DNA of 64,000 nucleotides. Origin: Trissonchulus latispiculum (lineage: Eukaryota; Nematoda; Enoplea; Enoplida; Ironidae). Of the stretch, positions 54,041-64,000 are shown one piece after another; within the stretch, counting starts at the first letter, position 1; the number at the start of each line of letters is the position of its first letter. Location of the stretch: positions 1 to 64,000 of the forward strand of contig JASAND010013357.1 in assembly GCA_030248195.1 (NCBI GenBank), written 5' to 3'. The notes beneath the pieces were generated by a model. The model ran no database searches and was not told the DNA's origin. It worked only from the letters and a program-made list of their open reading frames with translations. The position numbers and the translations under genes are program-made.

Positions 54041-54403
54041 GGGTGGGGTCCTGGGGGGGGGGCTTGTACCCAGAAAATTCTGAGGGGGCTTGTATATACC
54101 TTGAACTGAAATTTTCAGGGGAGCTTGTACCTCAAGAATAAATCCGTTAAATGTTTTGAAAAATTAACACTTTTTTATTAAAATCTGCAAAAAATTATCA
54201 ATTTTTAGAAAAATTTTCGAAATTTCGCCCAATTTTCACAAAAAAATTTAAAATATTAGCCAGCAAATTTGGGCACAGCCGGAAATTTTTTAAAATTTTA
54301 GTGTAAAAACTAATTTTTTCCGGCCACTTTTTCGTTACCCCCGACTGCGGTAGGACGTGTACCCTGTCCGGGCTGGAGGGGGGGGGGGGTTGGAGCCCCC
54401 GCG
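54041..54403. mobile_element. Small G-rich element with 8-bp flanking repeat
   Basis: The flanks TTAACATA (54033-54040) and TTAACCTA (54404-54411) agree at seven of eight bases. Both ends are G-rich outward to inward (GGGTGGGGTCC; inverted CGCGGGGGCTCC). The core is AT-rich and non-coding. hAT-like by duplication length. Confidence 0.5.
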
Positions 54404-54727
54404 TTAACCTATGGTTAAAAGAGACAAAGCAACTACCTACATATTAAGTAAGACTGCAAAACCCAGAAAACTGTACATAGTAATGTGAAGACTATAAAAT
54501 GTACAAAAAATATAAATTTGAATTCACATTGAACAGTTTGCATCCTTATGTAGTACCTAAACGTAATCCGCCTGCGAATCTTTTCGTCTGTTGACACTGA
54601 ACACAATGATTATGTGAGTCTGAATATAACTTTTTAATGATAAGTCGCCTTAATACTACAAAAAAAACATCATCAGATTTGTTGTCAGTTCAGCTTGGAT
54701 ACGAACGACTTCTAACTGGATGCAACA

Positions 54728-54860
54728 TGTAGGAAGCTCAGTTGGCAGAGCGATCAGAGCGTAAATCCGGAAGTCCTGAGTTCAAATCCCACCGGACGCC
54801 CGATCTTTTTTTCGGGTCGCAGGTGCCGGAGTGACAATTAAATTTATTCATTAGGTCTTT
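54728..54860 (+). mobile_element. tRNA-derived SINE, Lys/Thr-type head
   Basis: The head has AGCTCAGTTGGCAGAGCG (A box region) and GAGTTCAAATCCCACC (B box). The body TTTTTTCGGGTCGCAGGTGC matches the body of the SINE at 42823. Confidence 0.6.
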
Positions 54861-55154
54861 GAGTGACCTTATCTACTGGGACTGCTCGCTGTTTAGGGAG
54901 GCCCTCAAAAAATTTGAAAGACAGTGGAAAGACAGCTAAGCTGCCAACAAAAACGTTATTTTTCGAAAATGAGGAGTGAAAAGGCTTGATGATAGAACTA
55001 AAGGCAAAAGTTAGTATTAACGATAGCGGCATAAATTGCACGTCTATTTTTCACAAAAATATTTAGCTGGAAGTATTATACAATATGTAGCAAAAAAAGT
55101 AGTAAATTTACCCCTTCCCTCCCCCCAGAAGTATGTACTGAAAGTATACATTAC

Positions 55155-55302
55155 ACAAACAGGCCTACACACAATCTGTAGTCATACTTTAGGGTAATGG
55201 TGATGGTATGCTCTCTGTATCGAGTAGTAAAAATTACGGTATCGGGCTGGTCTTCCGGGCAGGACACACTGAAGCACATCTGGTCCCCAGCCACACCTTC
55301 AG
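55155..55302 (-). CDS. Unidentified host gene, internal exon
   Basis: A long pyrimidine tract and TTTTTCAG (AG at 55304-55303) precede CTGAAGGTGTGGC. The frame reads GVAGDQMCFSVSCPEDQP and TVIFTTRYREHTITITLKYD, an ordered beta-rich sequence. The first two bases complete Ala with the preceding exon. The 3' end is uncertain: a donor GT|GTAATG at 55154 gives phase 2 and fits the last exon, while earlier GT sites at 55170 or 55168 are also possible. Confidence 0.65.
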
Positions 55303-55897
55303 CTGAAAAACAGGCAAAAAAGGCAAAATCAAATTTCACAAAATAAAACACCTTACAATATTAATAAAATAACCAGACAGAAAGATCATACACAACGCAC
55401 ATATTATGAGTCGATTTCTGAGATGTTCGTAGATGGAGTGGACACAACCTTTAGAAAATCGATTTGCTTCAAGTCAGTTGATAGAGGCATTACAGGTACA
55501 GTAAAACTTGAAAATATCAGCTCGTTTTGATGAGCGTTTTGTGAGTAACGTCCATTTTTGTGATTTTGTCATGACGGGCTGAATAGCATAGAATTTCTAG
55601 TCATCATCTTTTAGCGATTTTTCGCAGTTTTTACAAGTAAAACGCAAAAATTTGAAAACATTCCTCCAATTTTGGGTGAGCCTCCCATCGAGCACCCCCC
55701 GCCCCATAAAAATCGACAAAAAATAAGCCAGTCTGTTGTCAAGGAAACACTAGACCAAACAGAATTACATAAACCTACGTAGAAGTTGAAAGATATGCTA
55801 GCCGTTTAATCGGCCAACTTAATCGGCCTTTTTTAACTTTCAACTGACGAAGCACACCACTGTACATTACATATTAATATACATACATAGCTGATAC
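55303..55897. other. Intron sequence, nothing recognised
   Basis: No repeat or ORF could be defined in this interval. Confidence 0.35.
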
Positions 55898-56225
55898 ATA
55901 TACAAGTAACAAAAATGCTCCGCACAAAAGGGGATATTATGTGTGTTGGGCCTATGTCTATCCTTTAAATTCCGGTTGAGAAAGGCATAAATCCGACACC
56001 GCAAAAGTTGCTCAGCTCACTTAGGGCTTTCATTTGATGCCAAATTTTACCACTTTTGAAAAAATTTCTTTTTGACCCAAAATCGCCTATGTCCCCACCC
56101 CACCGCACCACAGCACTCTACAGCCACTTTGGGTACGCAGTTCTATGACAAAAGTTGCTCAGCTCACTTAGGGCTTTCATTTGATAACAAATTTGACCAC
56201 TTTTGAGAAACTTTATTTTCGACCA

Positions 56226-56990
56226 TTTGACCCTCCCACCCGACTGACCCTTCAAACGGCAAAGTAGAACCAGCCCAGCAAAATAGGTAAGTCGGACGGC
56301 AAAACGAATACCGGGAATAAGCTGGGCACACCAGAAAATCCCTATAGACAAAGTTTTGAGAGGCCAGGTACAGCCTACTATGGACCTCCAGGAAGCGGTT
56401 TCCGACTTGACCCTCCAGACGGCAAAGTAGAACCAGCCCAGCAATATAGACACGTCGGACGACAAAACGGATACCGGGAATGAGCTGGGCACACCAGAAC
56501 CCCCCCCCCTCCCTATAGACAAAGTTTTGAGAGGCCAGGTAGAGCCTACTATGGACCTCCAGGAAGCGGTTTCCGACTTGACCCTCCAGACGGCAAAGTA
56601 GAACCAGCCCAGCAATATAGACACGTCGGACGGAAAACGGACACCGGGAATGAGCTGGGCACACCAGAAAACCCCTACAGACAAAGTTTTGAGAGGCCAG
56701 GTACAGCCTACTATGGACCTCCAGGAAGCGGTTTCCGACTTGACCCTCCAGACGGCAAAGTAGAACCAGCCCAGCAATATAGACACGTCGGACGGAAAAC
56801 GGATACCGGGAATGAGCTGGGCACACCAGAAAACCCCTACAGACAAAGTTTTGAGAGACCAGGTAGAACCTACTATGGACCTCCAGGAAGCGGTTTCCGA
56901 CATGACCCTCCCGACGGCAAAGTGGAATCAGCCAAGCAAGATGGGTAAGTCTGACGCTAAACCTGACTGTGGGAATCGATTCTCCGTGCC
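56226..56990. repeat. ~160-bp tandem repeats inside Helitron-like copy 1
   Basis: The unit contains GGAAGCGGTTTCCGACTTGA, CCCAGCAATATAGAC and GAGCTGGGCACACCAGAA and is present about five times at 158-176 bp spacing. Minus-strand open frames of 261 and 286 codons through it are repeat artefacts. Confidence 0.85.
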
Positions 56991-57591
56991 AGAAAACCAT
57001 TGTATGGAAGATTTGAGCTTTCAAAGTTAAATAGATAGCGAGAAATTTCGATTTTTCATTTTTCGAATTTCCGCCGTCTTTGACGGGCCACTGTGGTCAA
57101 TAGGGAAGTGATAGAGAAACGCAACCTGGACCGTTAGTTAGTTCAATATATGTAATTTCTGAATATAAAAAAATCAGCTCCAGCTCGTAACGTTCGACCT
57201 GAGCGACGACCACAAAAATGGCCACTTTTCGCTATGAGCCGACTTTGCGGCGCCACTGCGGCGCTGTGGCGCAGCTGTGGCGCAAAAAAGTTGTGATTCT
57301 AAAATTCTTTAGAGGGTACTACTAGACCCCATAGCCCTTTAGGTTGGCCCACCGCTGCAGATCACGTGAAAGCGGAGAACATTATGTACAATACAACCAT
57401 CAAATAGGAGAAACCGAAAAAAACACGCCGCCATAACCGGTCCGGGGCGCAACTTTTTAACGGTAAGTGATACGGAGCTGAAACTTCACAGACACACTAA
57501 ACTCGATGTGCTCTACAATTTGCGCATGAAATCTGCGCAGGATTTTGCGCAGCTTATTTTACACTGTCTCCAGCCACTTTTCACACATATT

Positions 57592-57617
57592 ATAGGGGTC
57601 GCTGCCGCGACCCCTAT
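57592..57617. repeat. Terminal hairpin of Helitron-like copy 1
   Basis: ATAGGGGTCGC, loop TGCC, GCGACCCCTAT. The identical hairpin ends copy 2 at 63056-63081. Confidence 0.8.
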
Positions 57618-57654
57618 GATATGTAGTGCCACTACGATATCTGGGTTTACTTTA

Positions 57655-57951
57655 GTGGGGGGGGGGGTGGCAATGGGGCGCCCCCCACTGACTTCCCCCC
57701 ACTCATCCTAGGGTGCTTAGAAAGAAATTGCCAATTTTTCCAAAAGAATTTCCGGTTTCGCAGGAATGATATGGTCAAAAATCGTCTATTTTGGTGCCAT
57801 AACTTGATTTTTGAGCACTTAAGCCCAGTTTCAGCAGTATACTTAGAAAAAACACGCAATTTTTACCGCGTTTTTAGACCATTTTGTTCCCCCACTTTCG
57901 ACCTCGCCTCCCCACTAGTGGGGGGGCGTCCCCCCCACTTCCCCCCACTTA
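57655..57951. repeat. Intron segment bounded by AGTGGGGGG tracts
   Basis: AGTGGGGGGGGGG at the left and CCCCCCACTTCCCCCCACT at the right are near-mirror. They flank an AT-rich middle without coding character. Flanks do not give a duplication. Confidence 0.4.
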
Positions 57952-57993
57952 TTTTTGCCTAAAATAAACTCCAAAATGTCGCGCCATATGTAC

Positions 57994-58113
57994 CTAAAGC
58001 AACGTCAGAGGTCACATAGGTCGCAAAGGCATTGGCATAGCAGACAGCCTGGCGCCGCCAAATATCAAAGTAGCGTCGGATACCCACCAGGTCTGAACTG
58101 ACAGCAGAAAGAT
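57994..58113 (-). CDS. Unidentified host gene, internal exon
   Basis: TATTTTCAG precedes this 120-bp exon and G|GTACAT follows it (donor at 57993). The frame reads LSAVSSDLVGIRRYFDIWRR and QAVCYANAFATYVTSDVAL, with balanced composition typical of real protein. It starts with two bases and ends with one, fitting the exons on either side. It is too short to appear as a long ORF. Confidence 0.65.
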
Positions 58114-58594
58114 CTGAAAATAGGAAGAACAGATGCCAAGCTGTGACATGATTGATAATTTTTAATATATATATACGTAATCAATTAGGAGTAAAACTCG
58201 GACTAGGCCGCAATAGCAAAAAATCAGTGTTGTCTGACTTCCTCGTTGTCTTCTACGGGGGGGGTTGCCTCCCTAAATCGCGGCCCCCAGGATTCAGGCC
58301 TACCCACCCCTCCCCCAGAATCCATAATTGAACGGAAAAGTAAATGTTGAGTATACATTTTTTCAACGGAGTTTTATGCCTTCATTAGCTTTGAAGCCTA
58401 TACTATTTAGGTTAAAAGTAGCTTCATTTTTAGATGTTCAGCAGCAAAAGTAAACATTTTAAAGAATTATCAAAAAAATTTCGTCCCCCCCTCCCCAGGC
58501 CTAATGAGAGCATCAGCTGCCAGAAATGTTTGCCTAGGAAAAAGCCCAATTCCCTTAGTTGAGATCATTTTGTTTCAAAATTTGACAGGTATAC

Positions 58595-58672
58595 GTATAT
58601 CCGTCTGCCAGCTAAGAGTTATATACAGGTTCGGTGAAACCTGCAGTGTTGGAAAAGTAGCATGTATGCAGC
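58595..58672 (-). CDS. Unidentified host gene, internal exon
   Basis: This 78-bp exon follows CGTAAAG and ends before C|GTATAC (donor at 58594). It reads CIHATFPTLQVSPNLYITLS then WQTDI. The two leading bases complete a Gly with the upstream exon, and the trailing C pairs with AT of the next to give His. The acceptor lacks a good pyrimidine tract, so boundaries are less sure. Confidence 0.5.
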
Positions 58673-58750
58673 CTTTACGAATAATAATTGACGAATTATT
58701 ATTCGGCAAGGATGAACTTATATTCAATTAAATTATATATATAGCATACT

Positions 58751-59618
58751 CAGGGGCGCACCCAGGATTTTGAAAAGGGGGGGGGTCGAGCCGGAAAAAA
58801 CTTTTGCTTTCGCCTGACACGTTTACGCGTGGGGGGGGGGTGGCGGCGACAAAGTTTTCAACAAAGAATTCATTTTGGGAGCAGCAAGAGTGACGAGATC
58901 TAGGATTTGTCGCTAGCCGACGCGGGGGGGGACTGGGGGGCGGCGCCCCCCAGAAGTTGAGAAAATTTTTGAAATTTTGAAAAAAGTCGTAATGGAAATC
59001 TTTAAAAAGATTTCAATAAAAGTTGAGAAAATCTTTGATATAATGGCAAAATTTGTATTGAACTTGGAATTGGAAAAGATTTGAATAAAAAGCTCTGCCA
59101 GGCGCATTGCTAAAATTTTAAATTGTTAAGATCGAGACAGAATAGTGCCGCAGGCGCGGAAATTCAGTAAAATTAAGAAAAATAGAAAAGCGAAGCAGGC
59201 GCGAAAATATGAGGTAAAAAAGCGCCGCAGGCAAGAAAAAATTTTAAATTCGGCCAGAAAGGCGACGCAGGCCCGAAAAAATTCTGAAATTTCAGTTAGA
59301 AAAGCGCCGCAGGCGAGAAAAATTAAAAAATCGAGATAGAAAAGCGCAGCAGGCGAGAAAAACTTTAAAAACCGGAATAGAAAAGCGCCGCAGGCGCGAA
59401 AAATTATAAAAACCGAGATAGAAAAGCGCCGCAGGCGCGAAAAATTATAAAAATCTAGATAGAAAAGCGCCGCAGGCGCGAAAAATTTTCGTAATTTTTA
59501 ATTTTATGCACTAAAAATAGCTCAATTTTTGCTTTTTCCCCAAAAATTTCCGGGGGGGGGTCGGACAAAAAGGGAGGGGGGGTCAGAACCCCCCAAACCC
59601 CCCCTGGGTGCGCCCATG
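58751..59618. mobile_element. hAT-like element, CAGGGGCGCACCCAGG termini
   Basis: Termini CAGGGGCGCACCCAGG and, inverted, CATGGGCGCACCCAGG match at 15 of 16 bases. The 8-bp duplication AGCATACT is perfect (58743-58750 and 59619-59626). Inside each end are G runs (G8 and more). The core contains a GCGCCGCAGGCG minisatellite. No transposase ORF. Confidence 0.85.
59145..59490. repeat. Minisatellite, AGAAAAGCGCCGCAGGCG units
   Basis: About eight units of 40-55 bp share AAAGCGCCGCAGGCGCGAAAA and an A/T-rich spacer. The last three units (59380-59490) are nearly identical at about 45 bp spacing. Confidence 0.8.
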
Positions 59619-59645
59619 AGCATACTGTCACTCATAAGGACAAAC

Positions 59646-59767
59646 CTGTTCGTTGGACAAACGTCCGATCCCGAAGGGCTTCCAGGCTCCGAAACTGCTC
59701 GGTTAGCCGTTGGGACTTCATTCGAAGGTAGTGACATTTGGCCACCATACGATACAGTCGAATATAG
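59646..59767 (-). CDS. Unidentified host gene, internal exon
   Basis: An acceptor TTTATAG (AG at 59769-59768) opens a 122-bp exon that ends at CAG|GTTTGT (donor at 59645). The translation YIRLYRMVAKCHYLRMKSQR and LTEQFRSLEALRDRTFVQR is a clear amphipathic helical sequence. The first base completes a Ser with AG from the upstream exon; the last G joins GC of the next. No family was recognised. Confidence 0.65.
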
Positions 59768-61140
59768 CTATAAATAAAAATGTGTGTGTATATATAACAA
59801 TAAAAACCTATAGAAAATAATTATGCAAATAAGCACTGTCTTACTTAATGGGTTGCGCGTGCCCGCCTAATTCCAGAGATTGCAAATTTGTAGAAGTCTG
59901 AAAGGCTACAACAGAAGCATTGTAAAATTCTAGAAATTATAATAGCCAACGGTTGTAAATTTCTCAAATCCAGCGTGCTTAGTAGTGATGGGCACCGGGT
60001 ATTTTTTCATATCCGGATATCCGTCTATTTTGCGTTAACGGATATCCAGTTATCTGCCTATTCCAAAACTTAAATTCAAGAAAATTTTTCGATTTTGCAA
60101 TTAAATTTTTAATTTTTCTGTCAATTTGTCGGCAGGCTGTGAATGTCTATCATGCAACCAAGCCGCAACCTTGGTTTCAAAATATTTTAAAATTTTTGTC
60201 AAAAATTTGCTAATTTCTCATTATATATTTTGTCTGAAATGTACACGGATATCCGGATATTCAGTGCCGTGCCCATCCCTAGTGCTTTTAGATAGAGAAT
60301 TTGTTATGAAAATTTTATTCAGAATTTTTAGGAAAATCACGTTGAGGCACGTCTTCACGCAAAACCTTCACACAACTGCAAAAATCCTACCAAATTTAAA
60401 GAAATCACAAATCGAATTTAACGATCTTTAGAAATCAGAAATGTCTTGAGTGTCTAGAAACGTCTAGCATAGGTAATATCAAGAAATTGTTCGCCTATTA
60501 ATGATCTAGTGTTCATTATTGAGACAGGCGTATATATATATATACTTATACTGCTTTTCTCTGAATAATTTAAGTATGCACGATGAGAGCTGGGGCTAGG
60601 CATGGTATTTTTTATGGAGGGGGAAATAGAATGTCCCCTGTCCGGTTTTTTGACGCCCAAATTTCACCAAAATAGGCAAATTTTCAAATGGCTATTTTAG
60701 CCTAAATCCAGACATTTGAGAGAACTTTATGCGTTTTCAAATGCAAAGTATATACATAAGCCAAAAAATACCAAATTCTAGCTCAGTTTTGCAAACAAAT
60801 CTCCCCCGTCTCCCAGAAGGGGGGGGGGCGGAATTCCCTCTGCAAACAAACCTACAAATATATATACACCCTGTGTGTTGGCAGTGCCTATTTCGCTCAC
60901 ACGGGACGCAGTCCATCTAATTAGGCTTGCGCTTACATTTCCAAAAAAACCTTCAGGATATTTCAGTTCTGTTTTCATCTTCTATTTTACATTTTTCATT
61001 TTCATAATTTTCAAAATCATCGGATGCGCCCAACTTATTTTAGACTCATCTTTTTCAAAAAAAAACTTCACCCTCCTGGAGGGGACAACCCCACCCAATT
61101 CCCCCAAAAACACCCTAAAGCAACCAGCCAACCAACCAAC
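59768..61140. other. Intron sequence
   Basis: A (TA)n tract lies at about 60532-60543. GGATATCCGG words mirrored near 60010-60030 and 60246-60260 suggest a small decayed inverted repeat. Short open frames have no supporting features. Confidence 0.4.
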
Positions 61141-61311
61141 CTATTCTGATCAGCCATCGGCATATTGCGCGTTTTCAGTTCGATGACATCATCAAACTCT
61201 GGCTCAATCTTATTCAGGGCAATCATACAGCCCTGCGTCAAATCCTGCAAACTTTCAATGCTTGGCATGGCTATATATAAGCTAGGCGTAATATCGGCAA
61301 CAACAGTTAAT
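61141..61311 (-). CDS. Unidentified host gene, most upstream exon seen
   Basis: TTGTATTTTAG precedes the exon (AG at 61313-61312) and AG|GTTGGT follows (donor at 61140). It encodes LTVVADITPSLYIAMPSIES, LQDLTQGCMIALNKIEPEF and ELKTRNMPMADQN, an ordered sequence. It needs a phase-2 exon upstream that was not found before the window end. The six exons together encode about 240 residues of a C-terminal region. The Helitron-like copies lie in the introns on both sides. Confidence 0.65.
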
Positions 61312-61354
61312 CTAAAATACAAAACTGAAACTGTCAGACCCTTGTTTGGTATAT

Positions 61355-63086
61355 ATATACAAGTAACAAAAATGCTCCGCACAAAAGGGGATAATATGTG
61401 TGTTGGGCCTATGTCTGTCGTTTAAATTCCGGTTGAGAAAGCAAGTATATAAATCCGACACAGCAAGTTTGGGTGGGTGGTTCTATGGCGAAAGTTGTTC
61501 AGTTCGATGCGGGCCTTCATTTGACTCGAAATTTGACCACTTTTGAAAATTTTAATTTTTGACCCAAAATCGCCTAAGTCCCCACCCCACCCCAACACAG
61601 CCCTCACAGCCACTTTAGGTACGCACTTCTATGACAAAAGTTGCTCAGTTCGATGCGGGCTTTCATTTGGTACCAAATTTGACCACTTTTGAAAATTTTA
61701 TTTTTGACCCAAAATCGCCTAAGTCCCCACCCCACCCCACCACAGCCCTCTACAGCCACTTTAGGTACGCACTTCTATGACAAAAGTTGCTCAGTTCGAT
61801 GCGGGCTTTCATTTGGTACCAAATTTGACCACTTTTGAAAATTTTAATTTTTGACCCAAAATCGCCTAAGTCCTCACCCCACCCCACCCACCACAGCCCT
61901 CTACAGCCACTTTAGGTACGCACTTCTATGACAAAAGTTGCTCAGTTCGATGCGGGCTTTCATTTGGTACCAAATTTGACCACTTTTGAAAAATTTTATT
62001 TTTGACCACTTGACCCCTGCCTTGACCCTCCCGACAGCAAAGTGGAACCAGCCCAGCAAAATGGGTGGGTCGGACGGCAAAACGGACACCGGAAATGAGC
62101 TGGGCGCACCAGAAAACCCCTATGGACAAAGTTTTGAGAGGCTATGCACAGTCCTATATGGTGTTCTTGTAAGTCGGTACCGACTTGACCCTCCCGACAG
62201 CAAAGTGGAATCAGCCCAGCAAAATGGGTGGGTCGGACGGCAAAACGGACACCGGAAATGTGCTGGGCGCACCAGAAAACCCCTATGGACAAAGTTTTGA
62301 GAGGCTATGCACAGTCCTATATGGTGTTCTTGGAAGTCGGTACCGACTTGACCCTCCCGACAGCAAAGTGGAACCAGCCCAGCAATATGGGTGGGTACGA
62401 TGGCAAAACTGCTTACGGGAATCAATTCGCCGTGCCAGAAAACCTTTGTATGAAAGAATTGAGCTTTGTAAGTTGAATACACAGCGAGAAATTTCGATTT
62501 TTCATTTTTCGAATTTTCACCATTTTTGACCGGCCACTGTGGTCGCATGGGAAGTGATAGAGAAACGAGGCTTAGCTATTTAGTTAGTTCAATATATGTA
62601 GTTTCTGAATATAAAAAGAAATCGGCTCCAGCTCTTAACGTTCGAGCTGCGCAGCGACCACAAAAATGGTCACTTTTCGCTCTGAGCCGACTTTGCGGCG
62701 CCGCTGCGGCGCACCTGCGGCGCAAAAAAGTAGCGATTCTTAAATGGCGCATGGGGTACTACCAGACCCTATACCCCTTTAGGTCCGGCCTCCGCTGCAG
62801 ATTACGTGAAAGAGGCGGAAAGTCAGGACAATACGACCATTAAATAGGAGAAACCGAAAAAAAACATCGCCGCCATAACCGGTCCGGGGCGCAACTTTTT
62901 AACGGAAAGTGATACGGGGCTGAAACTTCGCACACATACTAAACTCGATGTGCTCTACAATTTGCGCATGAAATCTGCGCAGGATCTGCGCAGGATTTTG
63001 CGCAGCCTCTGCGCAGCTTATTTTGCGGTGTCTCCAGGGACTTTTGACACATATTATAGGGGTCGCTGCCGCGACCCCTATGATAT
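61355..63086. mobile_element. Helitron-like (HINE-type) element, copy 2
   Basis: Start (ATATACAAGTAACAAAAATG), two tandem-repeat blocks, TGCGGCGC-rich tail and the 3' hairpin at 63056-63081 match copy 1. Block one has about four units of ~150 bp (AAAGTTGCTCAGTTCGATGC), and block two about three units of ~160 bp (GGGTCGGACGGCAAAAC). Its 3' end joins directly to the 5' end of copy 3. Confidence 0.6.
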
Positions 63087-63570
63087 ACAAGTAACAAAAA
63101 TGCTCCGCACAAAAGGGGATAATATGTGTGTTGGGCCTATGTCTATCTTTAAATTCCGGTTGAGAAAGTAAAGGCATAAATCCGACACAGCAACTTTTGG
63201 TGGATGGTTCCATGGCGAAAGTTCTTCTGTTCGCTTCGGGTTTTCATTTGACACCAAATTTGACCACTTTTGAAAAATTTTATTTTTGACCAAAAATCGC
63301 CTAAGTCCCCACCCCACCCCACCACAGCACTCTACAACCACTTTGGGTGTGCAGTTCTATGGCAAAAGTTGCTCAACTCACTTAGGGCTTTCATTTGATA
63401 TCAACTTTTACCACTTCTGAAAAATTTTATTTTTGACCCAAAATCGCCTAAGCCCCCACCCCACCCCACCACAGCACTCTACAGCCACTTTGGGTACGCA
63501 GTTCTATGACAAAAGTTGCTCAGCTCACTTAGGGCCTTCATTTGATGCCAAATTTGACCGCCTTTGTCCC
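63083..63570. mobile_element. Helitron-like element, copy 3, incomplete
   Basis: The 5' end and about three units of the first tandem-repeat block are present. Similarity stops near 63570 at a C run. It is in head-to-tail contact with copy 2. Confidence 0.55.
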
Positions 63571-64000
63571 CCCCCCCAATTCTGGACTCCTCCCGCCTAC
63601 CCCACCAACTTTCGGCTACCACCACCTAACCCTTCGATCCCTCTTGGGAGTCAAAAAGTTACCTAAATTTTGCCCAAAAATTTTCAAAACTTTTTCTAAA
63701 ATTTTGACATAAAATCGTTTTAAAACTGCGTATAAATGCCTAGAACTATATATCAAATCAAGCCTTGTTTTGACGAAAAAAAGCGTTGAACTTAGCGAAA
63801 AATTTGCTAGGCCATTTTTTGAATTTTCTGAGGTCTGAATTTGGGGGAGGGGGGGTTCGGGGGGTGGTACTCCATACCTGAACGGGAGGTCACTGGCTTA
63901 CTTCTAGGCCAAAATTTATGGGGGGGGGCGATATGGGGGGGGGGGGGGGCTTCGCGGCGCCCCCCCCCCATTCATAGGGGGGGGGCTCTTCCCCAGTGGG
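63571..64000. other. G/C-tract-rich non-coding end of window
   Basis: Long G and C runs surround an AT-rich middle, and a mirrored GGGGGGGCTTCGCGGCGCCCCCC lies near 63943-63970. Possibly an element with G-rich termini cut by the window edge. Confidence 0.35.

Larger units (their letters stand above)
53951..55154. other. Intron with hAT-like element and SINE
   Basis: Besides the elements listed separately, a 65-codon minus frame at 54844-55041 is moderately protein-like (FEGLPKQRAVPVDK). No acceptor and donor pair fits its phase to the neighbouring exons, so it is left out as an exon. Confidence 0.4.
55898..57622. mobile_element. Helitron-like (HINE-type) element, copy 1
   Basis: It starts ATATACAAGTAACAAAAATG and ends with a perfect 11-bp hairpin (57592-57617) followed by GATAT. 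Between are two kinds of tandem repeat and a conserved tail with TGCGGCGC words. The same 1.7-kb arrangement recurs at 61355-63086. No terminal inverted repeat or long ORF exists. A 3' hairpin and internal minisatellites without inverted termini suggest a non-autonomous Helitron or Helentron. The canonical CTRR end is absent. Confidence 0.6.

Noticed and set aside
54844..55041. Candidate extra exon of the unidentified gene
   Set aside because: No acceptor and donor combination keeps phase with the exons at 55155-55302 and 53764-53950, which fit each other directly.
56118..57024. Two overlapping minus-strand frames of 261 and 286 codons with internal repeats
   Set aside because: They read through the ~160-bp tandem repeats of the Helitron-like element in two frames at once, and copy 2 does not keep them open.

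Overview
The window reads as intronic and intergenic DNA of a metazoan, probably an invertebrate. Genes are split by GT-AG introns, core promoters combine TATA with a TCAGT initiator, and tRNA-derived SINEs, an APE-type LINE, hAT-like and Harbinger-like miniature elements, Helitron-like elements and a Polinton-like element fill most of the sequence. I cannot place the species.

Region 1 (5.7-29.3 kb) is a host gene on the minus strand for an SLC22-type major facilitator transporter. Four exons (28902-29280, 23094-23397, 6073-6512, 5671-5930) have splice sites and reading phases that agree at every junction. Its 16.6-kb second intron carries an 11-kb Polinton-like element (7031-18087, 6-bp duplication GGCGAG) and a 1.7-kb GT-rich array. 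The element encodes an intact protein-primed family-B DNA polymerase with N-terminal zinc fingers on the plus strand. On the minus strand it carries a NADAR-family protein and three small ORFs, one of them membrane-spanning. No integrase, packaging ATPase, protease or capsid gene is visible.

Region 2 (29.4-43.4 kb) is dominated by a 5.2-kb palindrome (35485-40664). Its outermost nine bases, AGTAGTATA, equal those of the Polinton-like element. The left arm carries two intact ORFs, a CxxH-ended 177-aa protein and a C2H2 zinc-finger protein, separated by a 22-bp repeat array. The right arm carries decayed mirror copies. An inverted-repeat element with a minisatellite, several SINEs and a Harbinger-like element surround it.

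Region 3 (43.7-48.2 kb) is a full-length LINE on the minus strand. One long ORF encodes a 2A ribosome-skipping motif, a PHD-like finger, an APE endonuclease, reverse transcriptase, RNase H and a CCHC finger.

Region 4 (48.2-64 kb) holds part of a second host gene on the minus strand. Six exons between 53764 and 61311, mostly too short to appear as long ORFs, are joined by compatible phases. The product was not identified. The introns hold several hAT-like elements with 8-bp duplications and two or three copies of a 1.7-kb Helitron-like element with internal tandem repeats and a terminal hairpin.

The mobile elements are nested: the Polinton-like element sits inside an older palindromic repeat, and a foldback element sits inside the left terminal repeat of the Polinton-like element. 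Most open frames of 60-290 codons in the repeat-rich parts are composition artefacts and are not annotated.
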